A stretch of 64,000 bases of DNA from Berberis thunbergii. Taxonomy: Eukaryota; Streptophyta; Magnoliopsida; Ranunculales; Berberidaceae. Both the position numbers and the translations under genes were made by a program. The stretch covers positions 1-64,000 of the forward strand of contig QNQO01006937.1 of NCBI GenBank assembly GCA_003290165.1. Direction: 5' to 3'. Below the pieces are notes generated by a model. It was not told where the DNA came from, made no database searches, and saw only the letters and a list, made by a program, of their open reading frames with translations. Below are positions 11,257 to 23,167 of the stretch, one piece after another. Each line of letters opens with the position of its first letter. Position 1 is the stretch's first letter.

Positions 11257-13305
11257 AAACAAACAAGGGGTGATGACGACTCTTTTGCTGAACTTGAACA
11301 AGAGTCTGTAGAGCCTCAAAAACAAATTGTAAGAATTTTTAAGTTTTGTATTTGATTTTAATGAGAGTACAAGGATTATTAACTTCTTTTTATTACTGAT
11401 ATAATTGTTTAATTTATTTTATTGTAGGTACGGGCTGAATCTGAATCTCTGAGTCTACTCGAATCGGAACCCACTGGAAGTGTGGATTTGACTGATACTT
11501 TTACAACTGATTTGGTATTTATTGTTTGAATATTTCAATTTTCAATAGTTATTTTAATGATGATTGGATATTTATGATTTATATCTTAATTGCAGGTGTT
11601 TGAAAGTTGTGAAGAACTCATCAAATGGGTTAAAGATATTGGGAAGCAAGTTGGTACTGTCATCGTGGTTTTAAACTCCGATTTTAGTGAAGGTCGCAAA
11701 ACCCATAGAATCAGTTTTGGTTGTGAGAGGGGTGGAAAATACCGAGTGAAATCTAAGAAAGGATCCAAGGAGAAGCTATTACGACGAAGTATGGGAACAA
11801 AAAAATGTGAGTGCCCTTTTGCTTTACGGGGTGAGAAGAAACAGGATGATGATAAGTGGATGGTTAAAGTAGTATGTGGTTCCCACAACCATCAGACGCA
11901 ATATAATGAGGGCCTTGCTTTTGCCGGTAGGCTCACCCCTGAAGTGAAAGCAGCGGTAATGGAGATGACAAATAGTGGTGTTAAACCAAAGGAAGTTTTC
12001 AGTGTACTTAAGTATAAAGATTTGCACAATACTACAACAATGACTACAATTTATAATTCTCGATCAAGGATGAAGATTGCTAGAGCTTGTGGAAAATCTC
12101 AAATGCAGTTGTTATTAAAGAGGTTGGCTGAAAAAGAATATGTGGAATGGCATAGGAATAAAGAGCACAAGGATGTGGTTGGTGATCTGTTCTGGGCTCA
12201 TCAGGAATCTATTCAACTTGCCAAGTGTTTCCCTCATATATTTTTGATGGATTCCACCTATAAGATTAATAGGTTCAGGATGCCTTTGTTGGAGATTGTT
12301 GGGGTTACATCTACAAATAAGACGTTCTCATTTGCTTTTGTGTACCTGGGAGCGGAGAAGGAAGATAATTTCGTTTGGGCTTTGGAATGTATGAAGTCTG
12401 CTCTTGACACAAATGCACTCCCGTCAATTTTGGTAACTGATAAAAATGTTGCTCTAATGAATGCAGTTAAAAAAGTTTTCCCAAATGCAAGAAACCTTCT
12501 TTGTCGCTTCCAGATATCGAGGAATATATTGACAAATTGCAAAAAATTGTTTGAAACAAGTGATGTCTGGAAGAATTTTCAATTGAGGTGGAATGATTTG
12601 GTTTCCTCTGCTACAGATGAAGAGTACTCATACCGGCTATCTGCTTTTGAGAGAGATTTTTCAGAGTATCCAGGAGCAGTTTCCTATGTGATGGACAACT
12701 TTTTGTCGGAATATAAGGAGTTTTTTATTGCTGCTTGGACTGATAAAAGCATCCACTTTGGAAACACAACTACTTGTCGAGCTGAGAATTCTCATGCAAA
12801 ATTGAAGAGGTATTTAGGATCGTCACAAGGAAACTTTGATACATGGTGGAGTACAATAAAGTCGTTATTGTTGTCACAGCATATAGATATTAATGCGTCA
12901 TTTGAGAGAAGTGTTAATGCAATGATGGTGAGTGCGTACAAATCAGACATTTTGAAGGAGTTGAGCGGATTTATTTCAAAAGCAGCACTTGACATGGTAG
13001 TTGCTGAGGTGGTGAAAGCTGACTCTGTTGGTCTGGATAATTGGGAGGGTTGTAACTGCCTTATTCGACAAACATATGGGTTACCTTGTGTCCATGAGAT
13101 TATGCAGTACAAGTATGAAGGTAGCTCCATTCCCTTGTCATGTGTCCATCCACACTGGAAGCAGCTCTCAAGCCTACCTACTGTGACTGAACTCCCTGAC
13201 TTGGATTACCGGCCTGAAATTGAAATGTTTGTCAAAAGATTTGAAGAGGCAGATGAAAATGTTAGGATTGATTTGTTGAAAAAGCTCGAGGAAATATCAG
13301 AATGA
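11257..13305 (+). CDS. FAR1-related / MULE transposase-derived protein (3' part)
   Basis: Three phase-0 exons: A2 (11257-11328), B2 (11428-11514) and a large exon from 11596 to the TGA at 13303-13305. The ATG at 11590 lies inside the 3' splice site (TTGCAG), so coding more likely enters at Val 11596. Counting from 11590, residues 1-110 form the FAR1-like DNA-binding unit (GCERGGKYR, KKCECPFALRG, CGSHNHQ). The MULE transposase domain holds the D-D-E candidates D221 (LMDSTYK), D284 (VTDKNVALMNA) and E399 (CRAENSHAKLK). A SWIM zinc finger follows (C488-x-C490-x9-C500-x-H502). The 571-codon stretch is intact. The family includes active MULE transposases and domesticated transcription factors; with no TIRs seen, a domesticated FAR1-related gene is likely but unproven. 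Confidence 0.85.
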
Positions 13306-14640
13306 CATGTTTTTTATCTCATATATTTTTTGTACAGTAGTAGATTGACTAAATTGTTCAAAAATCTAAATATGAGATGGATGTTCAATTTGGTAAAATT
13401 TTTAAAAGGATTATTTGGTTTACGTAAATTTCACATTCATGATTGCAGATCGTAACAACCCTTTGCTGTCAAGTTATTCCTGAATATTTCTTCATGTAAA
13501 TTGAAGTATGAGATGAATGCTTTTCATTTTTGCATTTTCACTAGAGGACTGGTTTGAAACTGCACGAAGCATGTCTTTCAACTGTGAAGTCGTTCTTTCA
13601 TTATTAACAGTTCTGGAACTTGATTGTTCGAGGGAGATTGACCATCTTCCACTTGAAGTGATGAATTCAAGTGAGTAACTGTGGCAGCTACAGCAGATCT
13701 TGAGTAACCTGTTTCAAGCTCTCATGTAGTAGTTTAACCAGGTTTTTTTTTTGGTTACATTTAGGGTGAACTCCTGCGACTGCAGTTGCAGGAACATTTT
13801 CAGAATCATTGTTGGAGGATAGACGAACATTCAAGATGGGGTTCAATCTAATTGGGCTCGGTTACATATATTCTTTCATAATTCCTGGAGAGACAGTTTC
13901 TCTTCACATTAACAGAGGAGTTCCATCCAGAGAAGGTTGTTGGCCATCATGAATTGCAAGGGTTAAGCATCCAGGTAGTTGTTCTACTAGATGATCCTCT
14001 GAGATCCACCTCTTTCATTCAACCATGGTAACTAATAGTTCCAGGGATACATAAAAAAGGGACCCTGAACGAGTTATTGGTGGTGAATACCTACCGGAAA
14101 CATTGGTGAGATAAGACCCATGATACAGCACATCATACAATGGAACATAATTCTTTTGTGTAACAACAAAATCTAAATTGGTTGCCTTTAGAGCATCCAC
14201 AGTGAGTAAGATGTCGCATTTTCGACATTTTTCTATCCTTTTAACAGACTTGCACGGTGGTGGAAAGTTGTTCACCCATGAAAAGCTAACTATCTAACAC
14301 AATCTGAGAGCCGGCAAATTATCTGACAATGCGCCGGAGTTAAAGAATCAAGTTAGCCGTTACGAGGTGGAAAAGAATCTCATGCAGTTGCCTTGTAGAA
14401 TCAAGTTAAGCCGTTGGGAGGTAGAAAAGACTCTCATGCAGTTGCCTTATTTGACATAACGCTAGACCTTTACAACATTTACGTTAGTGTGTTAATGGGC
14501 TGCTAAACATACCTTCTCACACATCAATGCATATTTAACATGTTTAGCGTACTGTGGCTGGTGTGATATAAAATTTGTAGTCAAGTGCAGGGAATCATTG
14601 TCTTTTTGAGCTTCATATTTGTTTGGTTGCATGAAACCCA
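13306..14640. other. No gene recognised downstream of the FAR1-like gene
   Basis: This is presumably the 3' UTR and intergenic DNA. A - strand frame at 14015-14275 (86 codons) contains CRKCD and a Tyr-rich middle; I do not recognise it and it shows no domain. A 53-bp tandem duplication lies at 14345-14450. Confidence 0.45.
14345..14450. repeat. 53-bp tandem duplication
   Basis: Two adjacent copies begin GAATCAAGTTAGCCG and GAATCAAGTTAAGCCG, and both contain CTCATGCAGTTGCCTT. A few substitutions separate them. Confidence 0.8.
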
Positions 14641-14785
14641 TCTTAAAATCACAATCTTCAATCCTAAATACATGAATATCTTATCCCATCAATCTTCATC
14701 AAGATTCTTATAATCAAACAACTAATCAAGAATTCCAATCTGAACAAAATAAACAAGAAAATTTTAGCCAAGACTTCTCTACACT
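14641..14785 (+). repeat. Duplicated fragment of the A-type viral sequence
   Basis: This 145-bp block is repeated at about 15277-15419 (shared words include TCTTATCCCA, ACAACTAATCAAGAATTCC and AAGACTTCTCTACAC). It stops abruptly where the shared viral repeat begins at 14788. It is thus a second, truncated copy of the start of the A-type body lying in front of its leader. Confidence 0.75.
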
Positions 14786-14914
14786 GTATCTAGGCTAAAT
14801 TTTCAATATGAGATTAGACATTGCTGTTACTATTGCTCAATCTCAGACACTTACATATAATTATAGATTATCTTTGATAATCTTTGCCACAAGTCTGTAG
14901 TCTTGGATAACTTC

Positions 14915-14928
14915 TGGTATCAGAGCCA
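14915..14928 (+). promoter_or_regulatory. tRNA-Met primer-binding site, A copy
   Basis: TGGTATCAGAGCCA is complementary to the 3' end of plant initiator tRNA-Met, the primer for minus-strand synthesis in Caulimoviridae. The same site recurs at 21086, at 27764 (one change) and, cut short, at 32965. Confidence 0.9.
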
Positions 14929-15257
14929 CGTGTTCAACATTTTTTTGAGGAAATAGTGGTTATCCAAGAGTAATGTTGGTAGACAAAAGTCTCTGGGGGA
15001 AACCCTTGCAGTCTATACCTTGGTAGATGAAGTCTTTTGACGGTCTCTGAAAAAAACCCTTGTAGTCAAGCGTTGGTAGGTGTCACAACCTTGTTGCTAG
15101 CGTTGGTCTGCTGTGGATACCTTTTGTTGCTGTGGTAGGCGTTATTGTTGGGTGTAGATGGTTCCACTCAGTGGTTCCGTATATGATGGTCTAGTTTGAG
15201 GTAAACCCATTACTCTTTTATGAAAAGATGTTGTCCAAGTGTCTTTAGAGTCTAGGA
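14929..15257 (+). promoter_or_regulatory. Shared viral leader (noncoding)
   Basis: The sequence between the primer site and the start of the A body is nearly the same as the leaders at 21100-21435 and 27778-28110. It repeats short modules such as CTCTGGGGGAAACCCTTGCA and TTGGTAGACGAAGTC, likely to fold into a structured leader as in other caulimovirids. No ORF is conserved across copies. Confidence 0.7.
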
Positions 15258-15369
15258 ACATCTTATCCCACCAATCTTATACTCACAATCTTTAACCCTA
15301 AATACAAGAAGATCTTATCCCACCAATCTTCATCAAGACTCTCAGAATCGAACAACTAATCAAGAATTC

Positions 15370-15900
15370 CAAATTGAACAAAATAAACAAGGCAATTTTA
15401 GCTAAGACTTCTCTACACAAGATAATCTTAACAATCAATCTCAGAGTAAAAAAAGGTCAAATATTTTTTGATTTTTGTGAACAAAATCAAATCAATGAAC
15501 ATTTCTTTCAATGGTACGAAAACAATTATTCCAAGGATAAGGATGAAGCTACATCATGTTTATCTGGCCAAGAACCAAAATAATCAAACATCAAACCTAA
15601 GCCTAACTATATCACTTTCAATCACAATCCACAATCATTTCAAGTTCAAATTATTGAACTAAGATCTTATCACAAAATAAACATCAATACTCTTTCCAAC
15701 CAAGACAATGACAATCTCAATAATTCTCCACCAAATGAGCAAGAAAAGAATTATAAACAAAAACCAAGACATCACATCACAAAACAACAAATAAAGAAAG
15801 TAATTGAAAAACAAAAATATTATCCATAAAGGTTTTGCTTAAAATGTGGATAATCGGGCCACATCAAAATGAATCATAATAAGTGGGAAAAAAAAGACAA
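15370..15900 (+). pseudogene. Capsid-region remnant, A copy
   Basis: The frame at 15374-15583 contains NEHFFQWYENNYSK, which matches the same block (HFFDWYENNSSK) in copy B2, so A and B polyproteins share this segment. Near 15835 a capsid-type zinc knuckle follows (CLKCG, a stop, then GHIKMNH). Compared with the B copies, most of the capsid is missing. Stops occur throughout. Confidence 0.6.
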
Positions 15901-16149
15901 ATTGCTTAGATCATAATAAAAGATATTGCAATCCGAATCAAAATCAAATAATCCACAAGATAAGGCTCAGTTTAGTCAAGAAAACTTTAAGTCTAATCAA
16001 ATTAAAGAATCCAATTAATTTAAAACCACTAGAATATCAATACCAACAAAAAATCAACAAATCACATTGCAAGATGTCCAAAGAGAAATCAATATTCCTA
16101 AAAAAGAAACACATCATATTAAAAAAAACTAATCCTGACGATATCAAAT

Positions 16150-16330
16150 TACACTTTCCTAATACAATTTCACAAATAAAACTATAAAAATGGAATATCA
16201 ATATCACACTAATAATAAACAAAGAATACAAAATTACTACAACTGCACTTTTAGATTCAGGAGCTGATTTAAACTGCACTTTTATGACAAAATCAAAAAT
16301 TGAATATCTCAATGAAATAAAAAGATAAGT
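16150..16330 (+). pseudogene. Pararetroviral aspartic protease, A copy
   Basis: The active-site motif appears as ALLDSGADL at about 16250-16276, the D-S/T-G signature of retroviral-type proteases. Both B copies have the same motif in the same context. It sits just upstream of the RT. Confidence 0.7.
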
Positions 16331-16479
16331 TCAAATCTCCAATTTAATATACAAAAAATTATTTAAAAGAAGAACTCAATTACAATCGAACTGAAGAACA
16401 ATTAAAAATTCAAAATTGCAAACTCAAATTAGTCAATTTCAAACAAAATTAGAAACAAAAGTTTGTTCTGACTTGCCAA

Positions 16480-17250
16480 ATAAAAAACAGCATATGGTCA
16501 GTCTTTCCTATGAAGATGGCTTTAATGAAAGAAAAATCCCGATAAAAGCAAGACCAATCCAAATGAGTGCGGAATAAATTGAATACTACAAAGAAATCAA
16601 TCTTTTAATTAGTAAGAAATTAATTAGAAAAAAAATCTCCATGGAGCTGCTCAACTTTCTACGTTCAGAAGGTAACTGAGATAGAACGTGGAACCCCACG
16701 ATTAATCATTAATTACAAACCCCTCAATGATGCACTTAGGTGGATCAAATACCCAATTTCAAACAAAAGAGATCTAATCAACCGATTAGCTCAAGCAGCA
16801 ATATTTTAAAAGTTTGATCTTAAATCGAGTTTTTGACAAATTCAAATAACTTTAGAAAACCAATACAGAACAACTTTCAATGTACCTTTTCGTCGTTACG
16901 AATGGAACGTAATGTCATTTGGTCTCGAAAATGCCCCATCAAAATTTCAAAACGTAATGAATGGTATTTTCAATCCTTATACAAAGTTTTCAATTTTTTA
17001 TATAGATGACATTTTAATCTTTTAAAAAAAAATTGCATAACATTGGAAACATTTATGCAAATTCTTCCAAATTGTTAAAAATAATGGATTAGTGTTTTCA
17101 CAAACAAAGAGACACTTATTCCATACAAACATTAGATTCTTTGGTCATATAATCAATAATCTTATAATTATTCCAATTGATCGATCAATAGCTTTTGCAA
17201 ATAAATTTTCAGATTAAATGAAAGATAAAATCAATTGCAATGATTTTTAG
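16480..17250 (+). pseudogene. Pararetroviral reverse transcriptase, A copy
   Basis: RT homology covers NYKPLND, a KFDLKS block, RYEWNVMSFGLENAPS and the catalytic YIDDILIF box (about 16997-17020). The fusion order protease-RT-RNase H and the wording of these blocks fit Caulimoviridae rather than gypsy elements. In-frame stops and small frameshifts (near 16800 and 17025, for example) mean no full protein is made. This is the only pararetroviral RT in the cluster. Confidence 0.85.
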
Positions 17251-17720
17251 GAAGTGTCAATTTTGTGGCTGATTTTTACAAACATCTCAGGATTTTAGTT
17301 AAGCCGCTATATGCCAGACTTCGTAAGAAATCTCCACCATGGTCCAATCTCCATACCAAAATTGTTCGTCAAGTGAAAGCAACTTTCAAGAGTTTATCTT
17401 GTTTAGAAATATTCAATCCAACAGCTTTCAAAATTTTAGAAACAAATGCATCCAACATAGGGTACGGTGGTATCCTTCAATAAAGAATTAATGACAAAGA
17501 GCAATTGGTATGATTCCATTCGAGTTTTTGGAACAAAACTCAATCAAATTATTCAACTGTCAAAAAATAAATTTTATCAATTGTTTTCTGAATCATGAAA
17601 TTTCAAGATGATCTTTACAATCAACCAAAGAAATTTTGAAAAATGATGTTCAAAACCTTGTGTCAAAACAGATTTTTGCTAGATAGCAAACACTTTAGTC
17701 TGTCTTTGATTCTCAAATTG
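17250..17720 (+). pseudogene. Pararetroviral RNase H, A copy
   Basis: The frame at 17265-17483 reads from the RT connection region into the RNase H start (FKILETNASNIGYGGILQ). In related proteins the first active-site Asp sits where this copy has Asn, another sign of decay. Stops follow within 30 codons and the remainder is traceable only in pieces. Confidence 0.7.
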
Positions 17721-17910
17721 AGTTTATAAAAGACAGCTCAAACTGCCTCCTAGAATTTCTCACCAGAGAATTTCTTAAGGGAAAACAAGAGCCTCAGTCT
17801 TCTGAAACTCAACATTCTAACCCTTCTCCTTTAAGTGAAGAAATCCACTCAAATCGCCTTACAAAGTTTTTTACTCTTTTACAGGCAATTACAAGACAAT
17901 AAGTCATCTC

Positions 17911-19112
17911 ATGGCTTCATCTTTAAAGCAAAAGCCTAGATGGTCCAATATGATCGATGATGATGATTTTCCAAATCTTTCTCTATCATCATCTATTGAT
18001 TCAATCAGAGATTCTTATGCATTAATAGTGAAGAATCAAAATAGGTTTCAACCTCTTCAAACCAACCATTCAATTTCAAATACAACTCCAAAACCTATTT
18101 CCTAAATCAACCAAGCTGCAAAACAAAATCAAGCTTCTCAAAAAATTCAAACCTCTCCTATAATTGAACCAATTTGTTATTTGGAAAACTACTATAGTAA
18201 TCCAAACGACAATCCTGTCAAGATAGCCAATAACCTTCTTTCTCAAAAATCCCCTTTCATCTCTGACGACCCTGACAAAGTTCGACTGTTCTATGAGTTT
18301 ATTCTCGTAGACACATAATCAATTTTAGTCATTCATAATAAAGACAAAAAATGATCCATCCTGGGTCACCCACTCAAAGTGTCAAAATTTCAAGGTTCTT
18401 TCGCCAGAAGACTTGAACTAAAGTCCTTCCATACCCAAGCAATTCAGCAGAACTTTCAAAGCCTAATATTACAATGTTTTTGATTATCAAAAATCATGGT
18501 TTAGAGCATTTTTTTTCAACTCCAAACTGTTCTCACTCGTGGTTTTTTACGTTCTATCAAAAATTCAAAGTTCAATCTTTTCCTTACTAGTTTTCTCACC
18601 GATAGTGGAATCAGTATGGTCTAGTCCAAGAAATCCTTACATCTCAAGTTCAAGAAGGATTTAAAGTTTTTAAAACAAATTTCAAACCACCACAGCTTCA
18701 ATATTTACAAAATCCACTTTTATGTTTTTTCTAAAAATTTTCCCTAACATGGATTTGCTGCTAGGATTATGTTTCCTCTCTGATGTCAGGACCAAGTCTA
18801 TCTGCTCAAGTTCCTCCGTCTCTATGCCCAAAGTTCAAAGTCAAATGGTGGACATGTTTTAATTTTTCCAGTGTCACAAAATAGGCAATGGATAAGTACT
18901 TTAAGATCAACAAATCAACCGAATCAAACATCGATGATCTTTGAAAGTTAACAAGACTTAAATCACAAGTCTTGGCAGCCACCTCAACAAAGCAATTTTA
19001 TGAAACAATGTCACACATTTACTCATCAGATGGTGATGACATTGATGACACAACCTCCCAAACCAATGACAATGAAAATGATTGCTTTGGCTTCTTCTGG
19101 TCTCAACATCAA
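17911..19112 (+). pseudogene. Last ORF of the A-type copy (function not recognised)
   Basis: A frame begins at 17911 (MASSLKQKPRWSNM) and can be followed in broken form to about 19112 (ending FGFFWSQHQ). It lies after RNase H, where some caulimovirids carry a second ORF (transactivator-like), but I see no diagnostic motif. Ser/Asp-rich at the N-terminus; several stops. Confidence 0.45.
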
Positions 19113-19569
19113 TAACTTCCAAAGATTACAAATCATTCAAAACCTCCAATAATGGACAAATCCATTTCCCTCCAAAACTTGTATCCATCAAATCTAATTA
19201 TAAATATCAATCCATCACAATTGCACACTAAACCCAGCAAAACCAATATCCAATCACATGTCCTTATCATAAGACCCACCATCCAATATAACTTCTCAAA
19301 AGGTTCAATTCATCGAACCAAGACTCAGTTATTTCACAACCATCCAAATAGTGTCATTTTAATATGACCCACAGGTCCATTTCTCACCATCCATTATCAA
19401 ATGTCTCAATCCATCCACCGAAAGCCAATCCAATAATTCAAAAGCAAACCCCACTTACCTCCAATAATTCATCATGCCAAAACAATTTCAATCAAAACCA
19501 ACCGCACTTATCCTAAACTACAATCATGATGTCTCTCAGTTATCAAGGAATCCAATGCTCTACCAAGAA

Positions 19570-19576
19570 TATAAAA
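19570..19576 (+). promoter_or_regulatory. Viral promoter TATA box, A copy
   Basis: TATAAAA lies in a block shared by all copies (AAGGAATCCAATGCT upstream, AAGAAGACTC downstream). By analogy with the 35S promoter of caulimoviruses it would drive the genome-length transcript. The same box is at 27415 and 32651, and inverted near 20751-20757. An AATAAA-like signal follows about 180 bp downstream. Confidence 0.65.
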
Positions 19577-19902
19577 GCAAGAAGACTCAAGAGTTGAAGA
19601 CATCTTTCAATCATCACAAAGGCTCTCTAATCCCCAATCTTTTGTATCTTCTATTCAAAACTGTTGTACTTAGTTTTCAAGTTTCATTTCCAAGAATTCT
19701 ATAAGTGTTTCAAGTTTATTTTAGTATTATGTATTTCAATTTCCTTAAATAAAATTTCATGTTTTCAATCATCATATATCTATGCTAAAATTTTAATAAG
19801 GGATTAGACATTGTTGTTACTATTGCTTTATCTCAGGCACTTACATATAAACTATAGATTATCTTTGATAACCTTTGCCACAAGTTTGTAGTCCTGGGTA
19901 AC

Positions 19903-21076
19903 TCACATAAGACACTTGGACAATATATTTTCAGATGAGAGTAATGGGTTCACCTCTAACTGGACAATCATATACGGGACCATCAAACGTGACCACTGAA
20001 CGGGACCACCTACACCCAACAATGATGCCTATCACGGCAACAAAGTGTATCCACGACTGACCAACGCTAGCTATAAGGCTGTGATACCTACCAACGCTGA
20101 CTGCAAGGGTTTTTCAAAGAGACTCTGTCAATAGACTTCGTCTACCAACATATAGACTGCAAGGGTTTCCCCTAGAGAATTTTGTCTATCGACGTTACTC
20201 TTGGCTAACCACTATTCCTCCCCGAAAAATGCTAGAAATACGTTGGTAGACAAAATCTGTTGACAAAGTCTCTAGGAGAAAACCCTTGCAAGCAAGTGTT
20301 GGTAGGTGTCACAGCCTTGTAGCTAGCATTGGTAGGTGTCACAGCCTTGTAGCTAGCGTTGGTCAGCCATGGATACCCTTTGTTGCCGTGGTAATCAAGA
20401 AGTAATCCAGGACTGTAGAATTGTGAGGTTATCAAAGATAATCTATAGTTTCTATGCAAGTGCCTGATATAGAACAATAGTAACAACAATGCCTAATCCC
20501 TTATTGAAAATTTAGCTTAGATACTTGATGATTGAAAGCATGCAATTTTAATAAAGGAAATTGAAATACAGAATACTGAAATAAACTTGAAACACTTACA
20601 TAAATCTTGGAAATGAAACTTGAAAATACAACTTGAAAATTAAGGAAAGCAGCTTTGGAAAAGAAATACAAAAGATTGGGGATCAGAGAGGCTATGTGAT
20701 GACTGAAAGGCTATTTTGAAAGATGTCTTGAACTCTTGAGTCTTCTTGGTTTTTATATTCTTGGTAGATTGGATTCCTTGATAATTGAGGGACATCATGA
20801 TTATAGTTTTGGATAAGTGCAGTAGGTGTTGAATGAAATTGTTTTGGCACGATGTTGAATTATTGGAGGTATGTGGGGCTTGCTTTTGAATTATTGGATT
20901 GGCTTTCGGTGGAGGGATCAAGACATTTGATAATGGATGGTCAGAAATGGACTTGTGAGTCATATGAAAATGATACTCTTTGGATGGTTGTGAAATAATT
21001 GAGTCTTGGTTCGGTGAATTGAATCTTTTGAAAAATTATATTGGATGGTGGGTCCTACGATAAGGATATATGATTG
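19903..21076 (-). mobile_element. Rearranged shared viral region (three switches of orientation)
   Basis: Four pieces of the common viral region meet here. Leader in - orientation runs 19903 to about 20236. Leader in + orientation follows, about 20237-20392, with an internal duplication of GTAGGTGTCACAGCCTTG. Then repeat, promoter and 3' noncoding region of A type lie in - orientation, about 20393-21076. The + orientation B1 copy follows directly. Boundaries were placed by comparing with the intact copies. No complete gene is present. Confidence 0.75.
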
Positions 21077-21545
21077 GGTAACTTATGGTATCAGAGCCAC
21101 GTGTCCAACATTTCTCCGGGGAATATAGGTTAACCAAAAGTAACGTTGTTAGACGAAAGTCTCTGGGGAAAATCCTTGCAGTCTATACGTTGGTAGACGA
21201 AGTCTATTGACATAGTCTCTTGAAAAAACCTTGCAGTCAAGTGTTGGTAGGTGTCACAGCCTTGTAGCTAGCGTTGGTCAGCCGTTGATACCCTTTGTTG
21301 CTATGGTAGGTGTTGTTATTGAGTGTAGCAGCTCTGGTCAGTGTCTCGTTTGATGGTCTCATATATGATGGTCCAATGTGAGGTGAACCCATTACTCTCA
21401 TTTGAAAATATGTTTTCCAAGTGTTTTATGTGTCTAGGATAACCCATTATTCATCCTTCAAGCATAAAACATTAGGTATAATTTATGATTTAAATGCTAA
21501 GTACTTCAAGTAGAACTAAAGCCAAGTCTTTTAACCTCCTCAAAC

Positions 21546-22110
21546 ATGTCTCTTTTATCTAAGTTTACTCGTTCTTCATCTTCCAGAAGCAAGGCAAAAG
21601 AACCAAATAATAACTTAGGATGTCAAGTTTCATAAATACAAAATAAATTACAACAATTGTCATTTTTTGAAATTTCAGAAGACAAAGTTTACAAGAAGCC
21701 ATCAATTTTTAATCAACAAACTGAACAAATCAACAAAGTCATAGAAAATACTTTACCTTTAGGCCCAACTCAAGAACCAATCCACTTGTTCACTCCATGA
21801 AAGTTGTAAAAACACATAAAAAACAATTCAACTATATCCACATCGGATTAATTCAAGTAGGAATCAAGCCTCTTACAAAAATAGGTTTAGATGTTTTTGC
21901 TCTGATTTGTCTCAGAGACTGCATACACAACAAATTCCAAAACTCTCTCCTAGAAATAACATAAACATCCCTAGGTTTAGGACTGGTTTATTTAATTTGT
22001 TATCCCAATTTTACTATATCACTTGATGACTCAAATGTTTTAGAAACTTTAACCCTCAATATCCAAACTATCTAGTTCAATACCATTAGCATTATTATCT
22101 CGTATCACAT
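21546..22110 (+). pseudogene. Movement protein, B1
   Basis: Begins at the ATG 21546 (MSLLSKFTRSSS) and continues in broken form. It contains LIQVGIKPLT and a CLRD block followed by YPNFTISLDD, matching the caulimovirid movement protein domain, which in live viruses forms tubules through plasmodesmata. B2 has the same protein at 28225-28734. Stops occur at several points, including within the first 35 codons. Confidence 0.75.
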
Positions 22111-23152
22111 ACAGCTATGAAGACTCAAATCAGTCCTCAAGCAAAAAACACATTCACAAAAGGATACACAATTTTTTTTCCAATCAAACAAAAACAAAAC
22201 AAATTTCATAGTCCCAAAGACTATTAAATGGGATCAAGTCACTCTTCCAATTTCATGAAAAGCTCAAACTGAGCCAAAGCCTCCTCCACCAAGTGAACTG
22301 TCTCAAATCGTCTCTCATGATGATGGAACTATTGAATTACATTTTACATCCACCAGGAGAACCAAACTGGCAATAGATACTCTTAAATCACCAAGAACTT
22401 CAACTTCTTCCTATAGGACAACACCTCAAATATTAGGAAGCCAATCTGTCACGAATATAGATATAACAAAATTAAGACAAAATCCACAATATCCTCAAAT
22501 CCCTCAGCCAATCTATACAAATGATCAACAATCTGAAACAAAACATCAAGTAAATCGGAAATCACCAACTCCATCAGAAATGGGAGACCCATCCCAAATT
22601 TACATGATAACAAGAAAATTCAAATTAGACAAGGATTACATTATGCAAGAATATGAACAACCTTACAATGAAAACAAAAGAAATCAATTTTTCTAAAACC
22701 ATCCAACTCATGAAGAAAGGGTACACTTAGGAGAACTCTTTTTATCAATTATATGAAAAGCTCCAAGTCAATTACCATTTCTTTTATTGGTATGAAAACA
22801 ATTATTCAAATAGTTTAAATGTTATAACATATACAAATTCTTGAACACTCAAAGACAATAGAATCACAAAATCCAAAATACATCCTCTAAAAAAATATAT
22901 TACAAAGCTCAAGGCGCAGAAGATCTAGCCTCCCAATCAAACATGCTAGACAAATCACTTCAAATCAAGTGCAATATGGAATAGAAAAAATAATATAACA
23001 AAACAATTACACAAATATACTTTTACACACAATAGGTCAACATGTAGTTAATGATAAAACTTCAAATATTCAAAAGTCAATAAACCCTCCAAAATCAACT
23101 CCATATTTCAAACCCCGCAACAATTGACAAAAGGACAATTTCATCTCAAGTC
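22110..23152 (+). pseudogene. Polyprotein middle region, B1
   Basis: Pieces such as PPPPSELSQIVSHDD and TNIDITKL are conserved in B2 (28960-29165). Near 22760-22810 the conserved HFF.WYENN block is readable across frames and matches the A copy. This lies between movement protein and capsid in the polyprotein. No enzyme motif. Confidence 0.55.
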
Positions 23153-23167
23153 AATCTTATTGATCAA

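Larger units (their letters stand above)
14788..19902 (+). mobile_element. Endogenous pararetrovirus, A-type copy (florendovirus-like)
   Basis: A degraded Caulimoviridae insertion. In order: repeat/leader with tRNA-Met primer site (14788-15257), a short polyprotein remnant including a capsid-type zinc knuckle, protease, reverse transcriptase, RNase H, a further ORF, then the promoter and terminal repeat (to 19902). There are no LTRs and no integrase, which separates it from LTR retrotransposons. Multiple stops and frameshifts interrupt every ORF. It ends where the sequence switches to an inverted leader. Assignment near Florendovirus/Petuvirus rests on gene order and the RT; a phylogeny would be needed to fix it. 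Confidence 0.8.

Noticed and set aside
11590..11595. ATG at 11590 as the start of the FAR1-like protein
   Set aside because: The ATG overlaps a 3' splice site (TTGCAG), and upstream phase-0 exons match a duplicated set, so coding most likely enters at 11596.
14015..14275. An 86-codon - strand frame with a CRKCD motif
   Set aside because: No recognisable domain, no splice or promoter context; kept only as a note in the intergenic entry.
14900..14940. The TGGTATCAGAGC primer site as evidence for a copia LTR element
   Set aside because: Copia elements also use this tRNA, but no LTRs or integrase occur here and the RT, movement protein and capsid are of pararetrovirus type.
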